A stretch of DNA of 64,000 nt. It comes from Varroa destructor. Lineage: Eukaryota; Arthropoda; Arachnida; Mesostigmata; Varroidae. Where the stretch lies: contig NW_019211454.1 of NCBI RefSeq assembly GCF_002443255.2, positions 33,276,061 to 33,340,060 on the forward strand, read 5' to 3'. The translations under genes were made by a program, and so were the position numbers. Under the pieces are notes generated by a model. It saw nothing but the letters and a program-made list of their open reading frames with translations. It was not told where the DNA came from and ran no database searches. Of the stretch, positions 52,750 through 64,000 are shown one piece after another. Within the stretch, counting starts at the first letter, position 1; every line of letters begins with the position of its first letter.

Positions 52750-55700
52750 CGCGGCCCATCGGTGGACCGAGCGGCATTCGTTATTCTCATTATATAATTG
52801 CTATTCAGTAAAAGCGAAAGAGCTTACCTCTACTACAGCTACCGCGTTGGTCTGCCAACCACCGCCGAGGTAAAATGTCTCGACGCGCTGCTGACCGACA
52901 GACCAAGCACGTTTGCTACAGCTACTGTCGCTGTTATTGTTGTTGTTATTGTCGCTGGTGCAGCGGTCCGATCCACCTAACGGACGCGTAGGGAAGCCCC
53001 GGCTACTGCCTCATAACAGCATTATATTGCTATACGAAGGCGAAAAAGGTGAAAATGATGGTGGTGAATAGCGGCCAAGACGGCCATCAGCAACAACAGA
53101 GACGATGATAACAACAGCGAACATGGCGCGAACAACAGTAGCAAATCAACCAGCCGCGGTCGTAGTAAAAGCCCTGGAGCTATAGTTGCTGCTGCAGCAG
53201 CAGCTGCCCGTGGTGGCATTGATGCTGATATCAGTGATAATGGCTATGCACGCACCTTTTTAGGCCGCGCAGCCGGGAAGGCAGGCGAACAAACAGACAA
53301 TAATCCGCCTACTGGGCTATAAAGTAGTAGAAATACACCTGAAATTTATGCCATGTTCGGCGTCCCCATTGTCGCCGCGGACACTCCACCTGTCGCTATT
53401 TCTTTGGCGTGATCAGCTGCAGAAGCAGCCTTATTAATGACAATCTTAATAATAATAATAACAGAGTCTAGACGAAACAAATAGCGCAAGATACTCGAAG
53501 TACGTAAACAGACAATCCGTTTCATTAAAAGACATTACTTCCCAAGCTGCTGCTGCTGCTGCTCCCGCTGAAATTACTGTCACTGGAAAATTTTTGGCTG
53601 TTTTAGCGACATCGATAGCTCTAGCGATTATTTTATTCAGACGTTTACGTACGCAAACTAGAATAGCCTCTTCTATCGCGGCGATTGCACGATGATTGCT
53701 TCGCCATTGCGTTACTGCCAGATTACTTCTATCTAATTCAGTGATATATAATACAAACATTTTATTGTCGAAGACTACTTTTGGAATAATGTCCATTTAG
53801 CGACTAGTTGTCTGAGCTGGTCACGATACGCTAAAATCTATACAATTATCCCGTCTTGACGTTTACTGCTTTGATGGGCCGCCCAGATATGTTCCTACCT
53901 GTCAATACAAAAAAAAAAATGTCCTAACGCTGAATTTCGTTGTAAACGATAAACTGTAAAAAGACGTGAAATTAAATAGAAAATTACTTACTTAGACAAC
54001 TTGATTCTATCCAATGACAGATCGTTTTGCATTATGCGCTTCCCATCAGAGATGCAGAAATCACCGAATTTATCACTATCCCTATTGAATCACCCCTATC
54101 ACTGTCCCCTGTCGTTTTTCCAACAACATATTCTTTCGACGACCACATGGAAAAGCAATGTTTTGAAGCGATGTACGGACGGGAGACAACAGATTCTCGA
54201 TCTTAGAACTTCGCCAAAGTTTGCCATAAAACGATCTAGCTACTACGTAGAGACCCTGTGAGAACAACCCTTTCGAGTGATACGCTCAGTTTCAATAGAA
54301 TATTCATAATAACGTTTACAGGAACTCCCTGTGAACTTTGCGCTGTCGATTTCATTGTAGCTGCTTTTTTTTTGCTTCTTGCAGTTACTTAAGTGTAGCG
54401 TAAAGCCATAGTGTCACTAATTTACTGCATAAGTGACGCGCTCCATTCATTGGGACGATCTATAAAGGGCGCCAAGCAGATACGTCGTTGGCATGTTACG
54501 ACAGATAAGTTCCTTGCAGTGAAAAAGTTGTAGCGAAGTTCACGTTGCACTCAACCAACAAAACTGACCGTACTTCTGAAACCAAAGTTTTCCAACAGCA
54601 TCTTTTTGGGCCAGACCGAATCGTGCAAGGTGAGCATGTGAGACGGAACGGAAATGCTAATTTCGAACAGCATTACCTTATGTGAATCAAAATGGGAAAG
54701 ATCGAGATGATCGGTCAAAATCGTAATGCTGGCCCTGCTGATCATGATCATTCCATCGAACGAATGTTTCCTTTCAACGACATGAAACCAAACACATCGA
54801 ACGGTGCGGTACTATTCAAGCATTACCGGCTACTACTATGACTACTACAATAGCTGCCATCGGCTACTGTTAACACGACTGAAGAACAACGGAGTCAGAT
54901 AGCTCAGTCGATTCCGTCCGACCAAAACTCAGTGTCTTCTGCTTCAAAGAGTTGCCCACTAAAACAGGCGTCTATGATGCGTTATTGTCAATCCCTTAAC
55001 ATTACTTAATAATAATAAACGTACAGTCAAAGCGCTGGGCCGCCGTACATCCTCATCCTTGGTCGAAGGACTTCCGAGGAAGGAGAAGCTAAGTCGACTA
55101 TGCACTCGGGAAGCCAGTCAGGTGACAGGACAGCTTAGATAGCATAGAGAAACAGAGTGAGTGCAAGGTGCTGATTCAGGTTATTATCCAGTCAAGGTGA
55201 TGTTTACTGCATCATCCCATCTCTGCAGCACCATTGTCAAGCGGGAAACGAGAAAAGAATCCTAACTTTTTAATAGTTACCAAAAATCTGTCGGCGTCAA
55301 GATATATCGTGTGGTGTTCATCTTTATTGTTTCTACATATTTGTTTTGTCATCGATATCAAGGCACGGAGGCTTGACCTACTTAACTTGCTTGGTTAACA
55401 AATGTAACGCGCAAGGAGGAAAGATCACTGTTCTAGAGCTACTATGACTAATCGTCCATCACTTAACACGAGCAGCACAAAATAGAACGATATTACACTA
55501 CTGTATAATACGTTACGTGGCTTCTATTTGTTATAGTCCATTACTTGACGTAAACGTTTGCGTCGCTTTCCAGAGGCTGAAACACATTAGAATTAGTAAC
55601 CTTGAGAAGGGTCGCCTCCTGGTGGGGCCTTGGTTAAACGCTCTAGCGGATAATTAGTGTTTTTTCTTGCATAAAGACCGATTGTTTGTTACAATCAAAA

Positions 55701-55950
55701 GACTCGAGTCAACATTTCAAAATGACGGTAAACTTGTTACATTATTTACCCACTTTGTTCTGCTGGAGGGATCCGTTTATTTCAATCGCTTTATGCATCT
55801 ATAATACTAACTTGGACCATTTGTGATGATTCGATTTTAACTAGGTAAGTGATCTTCATCGATTTCAAAAACTCTGCATTCGAAATGGTGATGTGGCGCG
55901 ACGTTTTCTAATAGCGCTGTTTCTCAGGGTTCATGTGAACGCCAGGATAC
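52750..55950. other. Non-coding DNA right of the repeat-protein gene
   Basis: Includes a Met-less open frame of 84 codons (53068-53319, plus) rich in Asn, Ser, Gly and Ala, discussed as a finding. A minus-strand donor (GTAGAG|GTAAGC) near 52832 could belong to a longer 5' leader of the repeat-protein gene. Nothing else supported. Confidence 0.5.
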
Positions 55951-56030
55951 CCAGTAGTGCTGTAGTGGGTAGCATGTTTGCCTGCTAAACTAGAACGACA
56001 CGTCCTGCTAGTCTGGGTTCGCGTCCGCGT
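55951..56030 (+). mobile_element. Degenerate tRNA-derived head, SINE-like or tRNA pseudogene
   Basis: An A-box-like TGCTGTAGTGGG (55958-55969) is followed by TAGCATG, and a B-box-like GGTTCGCGTCC lies at 56016-56026. The spacing fits an internal RNA polymerase III promoter. The T-arm and anticodon stem do not pair properly, so this is not a functional tRNA. A body of about 250 bp may follow to roughly 56280, but I cannot see a clear tail or target duplication. Arthropod genomes, including ticks, carry tRNA-derived SINEs with heads of this kind. Confidence 0.4.
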
Positions 56031-56280
56031 GTGGACACCCTGTTCTTCGGCGCTACCGGACGTCAGACTCGAAGCATTCAACGCCTAAAATGTCTCCGCA
56101 CTGTAACCTATTTATTGTTTAAGGTGACGTTCACCCTCTATACGTTGTGCGTGCTCAGCTCGTCACAATCCATACGTTCTCCGCTCGAATTCCTCCGTCG
56201 CAATCCCGAGCACAGCTACAAACGCAATTACGCCGGCAGCGGTAGCGTCAAAAAACACCATCAAATATATTGAACGCGGC

Positions 56281-59200
56281 CTCGATTTCTCAGGTTTTTT
56301 TTTCTAGAAGGAAAACGTTGCCACGACCCCCGTTACTGTTAGAGCCAAGCAAAATTACGTCGCGGTACAAAGTACAATTGTGCCTTATAACTGTGCGTAG
56401 AAGTAAATAATATGATGGATTCCGGTGTTACATGTGCTGCGATGCCAGTAGAAACTCAGGTGTTCTACATCATTTTTGGCAGTATCATCATACAGAATAC
56501 ATGTTGTTATTATGCAATCTGCTACACAGGGTGTTTCTTAGGCGCACCTTGGCCTCAGTGTAACTGATGTTGCTGCCAAGTGGCGACAGCGGAAACAGTC
56601 ACGAGTCGCAGAAGTAGAATCAGAATTAACCTTCACAACAACTGCCTTCCATACTTAGTACGTAGGGCGCTGGCGCATTAGGCTACACCGGTTCATTCGT
56701 CAGGGTCGATTCTGCTCTACCGTAACTGTCTCTGATGCTGCTGTTTGGTCATTGTCCCGCCCGCATCCGTCGTCACGCTGTTCACGCGTATCGTTGACTG
56801 ATTCGAATCGGTCCTGATCTTCTACGTGTGGCATGCTCTTGCTTGCTTCAAGCGTTGCCGTCGCCTGATCTTCGCCTCATGCGAATGACGCGATAGGCAT
56901 CCACGGCCACAGTGGCTGGGGTAAACGCACACGCAACAAATGTAATGTTACAAATTCATTCGAGCTACACCACTGCCGCTACGCCAACGGCTATGACTGT
57001 TGCAACGGGAACTACTTGTTGATCTGCAATGAACTTCTGCTGGCCCCACCTTCTGCGTGCGTTGCCGCTTACAAACACAGTCGACAGGTGGGACGGCAGC
57101 TGAATATCCTATCCGTTACGTAAACGTCAACATCACCACTGGTGATCTGGTTTAGCCCGTTTTCACAAAAAGAAAAAATTTAATGTAGACAGCGCAATAA
57201 AGTAAATGAAAGAAGGACTTTACAGCAGTAATCAATAAAAGGAAATTGCAAATAAATAACTAAATTAACTACTTCTACGCTAATTGCTATTGACGAAAAA
57301 GGGAACGCTTGCTAGGTCGTGATTCGATTAAGGGAATGAGCATAAGACCTCGGTTAGTGCAGGTTGCCGTTCACGTCAATAGCGGCGTCTACTGTCTGAG
57401 ACTCTCACAGACAACAATGACAAATGCACAAATTACAAAACTTGGAATTTTGAAAAGATATATTTTTTCATAGCTTAATCATAGCAGTGTCGCTATTGGT
57501 AGTTTTCGTAGTAGACGGTATAATAATGAGTAGGAATATATAAAAGTTTAACAATATATATGTACGACGACATTTTTCCCCACTAACTCTGTTCAACGAG
57601 TTGTTTGTTGTGTTGTCATTTCGGATTCGTTGGGCTTTTTGGCGGCTCGCTAGCCTATTGAGCCTGCCGCCTCATCTGGGTTCTGTCGAAGGCTCCCATT
57701 TAGTCCTGTACAAAGCTTTGCCACTGAATTGTATTAGCGAATTGTTCCATTGACAAATTCAAGTCCGTATAGGATCTCGAGTCAAATTGGAATTGTCAGG
57801 CCTATTACTGTGCTTTTCAGTGCAAGTTCTCTTTCAGTGCAGGATTCCTTAGCTAAATCGAAAAGTCTATGTTTTATATATAGAGTTCAGTTGATTATCG
57901 AGGCACCTATGATTATAGTCTCTTATAAAATACTTTGTATCATCCTACACAGATACGGAAACTTTACGACTCTTCACTGCGATTTTAAAATTGATTGCGG
58001 TAAGATAAAATTCATTTTACGGACAGCTGGGTTTCTGCTGCAGATGAACGTCGATGCATTGTATCACATTGCGTTTGTGTGTGCACGAAGCTTTCTCGCA
58101 CAGGCACGAAACATAAGCTGTGATCCCTATAGGGTTCACTTTGGTGTTATTTAAAATCTATTAACATTTTCACCTGGAGGAAGCTGTGAAGGTTTTTGAC
58201 AGAATCCCAACTATACTCCTAATATATAATAATCCTAACTATGTCAAAATGCGCTCTAGGAGCAAACGTCGACAATTCGAGAACTGCCTGATTGTTTGTC
58301 TGTTCTGCCGATCAGTCTCTGGTCGGCTTGTCGTGGCTATCGTCTTCAGTGTCAACTTCATCATCACCCATAGCGACTAGTGGCTCCCTCGTGTCTTGTG
58401 ACTTCGCAATTTTTCTCATGAGTGGATACTACTACGGACCGTTAGAGCGGCGATAGCTGCGGTGATGGCCTTTGCAACGTTGGCAGCGAATATTCGTTGG
58501 TTTTCTCAACTACGGAGCACGATGACGACGGCGACAACGACAAAGATGACGGGTGGCGTCTGACGGACCGGAAATGTCGCCATGAGAAACGCCCAGGGTT
58601 GCTGGCGCGCCTCACCGATCCGATTCGGTCAGTTCCGCGCACTTGGTCACCAGTGCCGAGTAACGGACATTGGCACATTGACGGGACGTGGACGCACTTT
58701 CGCGCGAACCACGAAAACGAAGAGGAAGAGTTTTATAAAATCATAGGAGATAGACCCAGTTTGAACGACGCAAGCTGTTTTACCAGCCAGCACTTTGTTG
58801 AATTTGCTTGTATGCACCCAGTAGGACATAACTACATCGACACGATGTGGCATAACCATATGGTTTATGCATAGACGCGTGTGTACAAGGAAACGACGAT
58901 CGACAAACAAATAGATAACTGAACCGGAAATGAATAAACGTTTAGAAAATCTGTCTAAGCAAACAGGCGCATTCCTGAAGAAGAAAGTGTGGAACAGAAA
59001 TGGTGGATATTGATATGTCACCATGGCTCAATCCCCGTTGCCAAAGCCTAGTTACAGCATCGGTTTGGGAATGAACCCGATAATAATTGCCACCTTTCTT
59101 ATTTCTTGGACCTATCGTATTTTTATAGAGGAGGTGATCAAAGGGTGTTTCGCTTCTGTGACACTGCGTGCCACCGAACTGGGTAAATACAAAGGGTTAA

Positions 59201-62200
59201 TAAGTTTCGAAACTCCGTGAAATCAAATGTTTTCAATACTCATTTCGATTCGATAGCTACGGACTTAATTATTCATATGGCGGCAACAGCTCTTACCATC
59301 TTTTTATAATTTCTGCAGAGCCTTCTTTATTTGTGGCCGAGTCAGGAGTCCAGAAAGGCCGAACGCGTGATTTTGCACATGGTGCTTGCCGAATACATAC
59401 TGTGAAGTGACAGGTAACAATCGCTAGACAAAGCCAAGCGATTCTTGATGAGTAAAACCAAGGAACGCCTGAGTAGTCATTATTGAAATTAAAATAATAT
59501 CTTGGCATTCTTTCATGGCTTCCAACTTATCCCATGTGGCTTTGTTTTCCATGCTTCTTAACAGAATGGAAGTATTGTGTATGGGATGCGTTGCTCGGAA
59601 CAGCTACTGTGAGTGCGTATATTTAATACTAGACTTGTTAAAAGAAGACTCATGCAAAGGCATCTCTCTGAATCTGGGCCCTAATTATCAATCATGACTT
59701 CAAAAAAATAGGCTGATCAAATCCCTCGACATAGAGCGTTCCCAAATAGCTCTGTAGTGCTCCGAAACTCTGTGGTACAACCAAAGGTATTTTTAAATAG
59801 TCCTTTGTAGCAGCGTCTGTCTAACATACGCTCCAGCGAATACTCGCGGACGGGGGAAAGGCGTCGAGAGACCATGCCCAATTGTGGCTGGGTCTTGACG
59901 AATCGAAAAAAAAGGGGACACTTTACGCATCGCATGACCGAAAGACTTCCTAGGTGTTCTTCTGCATTTTGGACTCTTGAAAGCGTTCAATTGCTTCTGA
60001 ATGCGTCGGCCCAACGACCGAACACACCTGAGTGCGTCGGCGAATCGAAACGATTGCACCGACTGTATTGTACGCTAAGCAACTTTACGTTTTCAGAGTA
60101 ACGTTACGTTGCTTCATCAGTCTCTAGCGTCGTAATCGCGAGCCAAAGCGACAGTATAACCAATATAAGCTTTATTTATTTAAGGGACAGAACTGATCCT
60201 GGTAAGGCCCTCGAGGCAATCAATACAACGAATAAAGAGTTTATCTTTTAGTAGCCTTGTTGGAAAATCTGATCGTCGGCCGTAATGTGTTCAACGGCAG
60301 TAACAATCAAGTGCCAACAAATGGTCAGAAATTGTGAGAAATTAGGATTATCATTATCGGTAGCAGTGACTGCAGGAGAAACAAGTACTGTGGTTACGGT
60401 TAAGTCGTAGTAGCATCGATCGTAACGGAACGGGCAGCAACAAAAAAAGCTACGGTAGGCCGTATCGCGGCAGTATCTACGGGCGCGTTTGCCCCTGCCT
60501 ACCTGTTTATCTGCTTGCACCAGGTCACGAGTCGACGGCGAAAAGCGAAGTTAAACACGAGGACCAACCAACACACGAATGCTGTTTGTTATGTAAGTTG
60601 CCCCCTTCTTGCTGTCGCAGTTTCTCTACGCGTTCGTGGCCCGTGCATTAAGCCTGTTCGTCGTCGATGTCCATTTCTGCGGTCTATGTCTGGCCTCAGG
60701 GGGTGACAGCAGCAATGGCGCCGGCGGTAGTGACTGCAACGGTAACGCTGCAATGGTTATCCTTTGCCGTCGTCTAACAGAACGAAGGAAGAATTGCAGC
60801 AGCGGCATCAGAAGTAGCAGTAACTTTACTGACACGTGTATCTATTTGCACCGGTTTGACCGGTCTACTTACCCTGCTCGTCGGGCGTTGCCTGACCGTC
60901 GTAAAGCTCGTGTCGTTAGCAGGAGAAGCAGGGGAGAGACAAATGAAGAGATGGGGAGGGGGCGGTAGGCGCTGATCGCAAAAATGAAATTGTTGCACGT
61001 CGCCTAGCGTTGGTTACAGACAAATATTGGACTAACTGTGTGATATTATTTTCCTTATCGTTGGGGTTGTGTCGTGAGATAAGCCGTTGTAAAAGCAGTA
61101 GCTGAATTGGAGACGAAAAAACCAACAGCTGTTTTATTAGTAGCAGTGGAGCCATGTTTGTGACGGACCATGTCTGTGTGCTTGCAGGCTTTTGTACCGT
61201 ATAGGCTTAGAGCAATGATGCCTCTTAAACGAAATAAGAATGAGGTGTTGTCTGTCGATCTATAGGGCCTTCGTGATGCCATGCCGATGGCAAAAGAAAC
61301 AACGACATGGGGATTGAACGAGCCGGATCTTCGGTTCATCTACGACATTGTCTCCACCCGATCTAGCTGTAGATAATGCCATAGATGAGTCGCTGATTGA
61401 AGCCGCTGCATATTGAAACTAACGCATAGTGGATGGTACCGTACTACCATAACAGATCGTTCCACATAACGTACAGTTTCTACTACAACAATATATTGAT
61501 ATATTGTATCTGCACCAATGTAAATCAGAATGCAAGCTGTTGATTAAACTAGCGACGATATACGCCAACATACAATATTCCTTTAGAGCTTCAATTCCTT
61601 CTAAATGGTACAGCTACGGAGTATACAGTTAATCATAAACATGTACAATGCCATCTAGGAGCTTTAGTAAAACGATGCGTTGATTTCGGTTATAATTTTA
61701 CTCTATCTCAATATATTAACTATTGGTAAAAAACTATAAATGGAGTCAAAATAAACTGAACGATCCTCAAAACGAAGCAAGGTTTACTAGAGGAAATTAA
61801 TTAGCATCACTATGGTATTGACACACTACCGGGCCATGTGTCGAGGCTATGCAGAACTCATGGAACCAATAGAGTTAGGTTCAAGTAGCTTTGAAAGCAT
61901 GTGGTGCACCTTAGCCGTTCAGGATAGTTGCAAATGTGTTATTCGCGAAGCATGTGTTCCTTTTTGTCGGCTTGTCCGCGTGTGCGGGTGTCCAACGGAC
62001 GAAGTCTGTTTGTCTGATGAGGAACAGTGGCACTCGTAACAAGGATAACTTCATTGCCGATTCTCAGGGAACACGACGGCGCGTTGTGAGCAACTGCCAC
62101 TAGCTGGCTGCTGCTTTTAGTGACTTACACGAATACGAGCCCAAGAACACACGAACGAACGAACGAATGACGACGGACGGTCGGTCGGTGAGTCTCTGGT

Positions 62201-64000
62201 TTAGCTGCTTTCGGTTGGTTCTTTGACGAACTACCGGCCCAGAGATAATCGTGTCTATTTAGTTGCTTAGCAGCCTATCAGTGAGCTACCCAGTTCGCCA
62301 AGTTGCCGCAACAGCAGCAACTCGAGAAGAAGGGTTGTGCTTGCAAATTGTATCTACATAAATTAAATAAGACTCATTCTCCTATCATAAGAACTCGTTA
62401 CGCGGATCAGAGGGCAGCAGGCCAAGCTATGGGACTCAGATGGAGATAACTGAATATGCCTACAACTTGCAGCCTGCTAGGGTTCAAGATTGGCCTTGGG
62501 TCTAGAAGTCTAGTGTCCAAACGTACAGTTAGTTGGACGGGGACTTTCAGCCTTCGGGACCGCGAGGAAAAGGGAAATGAGAGAACGACCAAGAATGGTG
62601 CAATGGCTGGGAGCAATTTCTTGAAAACGAGCCTTGCCTCTACGCGGAACCTTTTGGCAACGACGGCTCAGTCGTCCAGCTGTCGTACCGACTTGATGAA
62701 CGAAAAACTCCTTGATGTGACAGTTGTACCCCCATGACGTAGTCGTCACCATATGCGCAAAGAATCGCCTCTTTAACGTCGCACATCGTTAGTAAAGCTT
62801 ATTGCGACTACCACACACCTACCTAACACCACTGCAATTACTACTATTTTCTTAATAGCCAGAAGACAAAACAATGTTCGAGATGGACTGGAACATTGAC
62901 AGTTTTCATTGCTCATTCAGTCATCAGCCGTCGTCATTGCATCGCTGGGAGCCGCGTTTCCGCAAACTATAGTATGTAGCAGTACTTCTGCATGAAAGAA
63001 CAATCACTCACTAACCCTGTTGCGAGGCACTTCTTGATACAGACCTAGTTAATTGCAGGAAGTAATTAGATAAAGGAACACTGGCCCTAAAGACCACCAG
63101 CTACTAACACTGGGCGCCTTAGCATCAGTATCGGCACGCTAGCAAAAAGTAGTAGAAATAAGAATAATAACAGTAACAAATAATAATAATAATTAGACAG
63201 CAGTCCCGACGGGACATCGCAACGGTAAAAACGAAGCGAGGAATACGTACGAACAACATCATCATGGATGGGTAAGCTCAAGTTCCAATGCTGTGCTGTC
63301 AATGTAAAAGAAGTAACTATAACAAAAAAAAAAAATAGCTTTTTCTCCCTATCCCTCTCACCTCCATGTGTATATGTTGAAAGGAACTGATCAGAACTAT
63401 CATCATCATTATCACATAATTGTTATTGTATCATCCATCGTCGTCGTTTGTTGGCGAATAATGCGAGGAGTGGGAGGCTATAGGTAGTTGTTGTAGTGAT
63501 GACAGTAACGCTAGTAGAAGTCATGGGCCTATTCATAGTGGGCCTTAATGCACAGTGTCTATGTAGAGATACATCTACACTTCTTAGGCACCGCCATTGA
63601 TGAGTGAAACCACAGGTAGACATGCATATATCGAGCAAATGTACAGAGGTAAATAACCTTGGACGGCTTGTCATTCAACGAGGCAGAAATGCATGACGCT
63701 ATAGGTTTTGGACGACCGTGCTTAGCGGCCGCGTCAAACCGAACCGTTCGATCTGTCACGTGTCCTAAAGCACATAGCATAATTTACTAATTACATTTCA
63801 GTTGGGTTGTCAGTATTCTTCTTGAATCTGAAGTCGACATTACGCTAAGCCTCCGTTATATCTGCACAAACGCAACGAATTAAGCTCTTTCAAAACAAAA
63901 ATCAGATCAACTGGCCCATCCACTACGAAGTTTCTATGTAATCGTAGTTTGTAGTTGAAATAAGTGGCGCTTTCTAGATTTTGGTATTTGGGTGTTGCCT
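56281..64000. other. Non-coding DNA at the right edge
   Basis: AT-rich at about 57.1-57.6 and 61.4-61.8 kb. Frames at 57750-58154, 58497-58874 and 59023-59220 have no recognisable domains. The next TCF exons (an HPLGW-type block, the HMG box) were not found here. Confidence 0.5.
62152..62190. repeat. (GAAC)n followed by GGTC repeat
   Basis: Four GAAC units, then GACGGAC and GGTCGGTCGG. Confidence 0.8.

Noticed and set aside
61812..62039. Cys-rich 75-codon frame
   Set aside because: No signal peptide, and the Cys pattern does not match a knottin or other known fold that I recognise.
1..64000. CRISPR arrays, insertion sequences, bacterial operons, rRNA
   Set aside because: None seen; the regularly spaced repeats are microsatellites and gene structure is eukaryotic.

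Overview
The window reads as arthropod nuclear DNA that is almost entirely non-coding. There is no operon-like packing, long stretches hold only short chance frames, and simple repeats are abundant: (GT)n, (TA)n, CTG, GCG and GTCC/CAGA-type tetranucleotides. CpG is not obviously depleted. The one long intact coding frame is a secreted Pro-Val-Lys-His repeat protein with a polyalanine tail, a structural cuticle-type protein of arthropods. A mite or tick (chelicerate) is my best guess at the source, but that is inference from protein style only.

Two protein-coding elements can be supported. (1) On the plus strand, 50156-50303 is a well-bounded internal exon whose translation and splice phases fit the central part of a TCF/LEF factor (pangolin, the nuclear effector of Wnt/beta-catenin signalling). 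I found no other exon of it in the window, so flanking introns of many kilobases are implied. (2) On the minus strand, 51522-52148 encodes a 208-residue repeat protein with a signal peptide, a TATA box about 220 bp upstream of its ATG, and a possible 5'UTR intron. If the TCF-like gene continues rightward, gene 2 lies nested and antisense in its intron.

Layout: 1-18 kb is non-coding, with a long CTG tract, GGT/GAT and GGCGC repeats, and a purine-rich zone. 18-50 kb is non-coding and probably contains intron of the TCF-like gene. It holds the densest set of microsatellites and a fused acceptor/donor at 23775/23776 that matches the consensus of a recursive splice site in the orientation of the TCF-like gene. 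50.3-51.5 kb has two adjacent hairpins, one with a 21-position stem. 51.5-52.4 kb is the repeat-protein gene and its promoter. 52.4-64 kb is non-coding, with GCG and GTCC repeats and one degenerate tRNA-derived (SINE-like) head near 56.0 kb.

The apparent links between parts are structural. A developmental regulator with very long introns may host a small, intron-poor cuticle gene with its own core promoter. Everything else is repeat or unassigned intron/intergenic DNA. I saw no rRNA, intact tRNA, CRISPR array or transposase frame, and recognised no conserved microRNA by eye.
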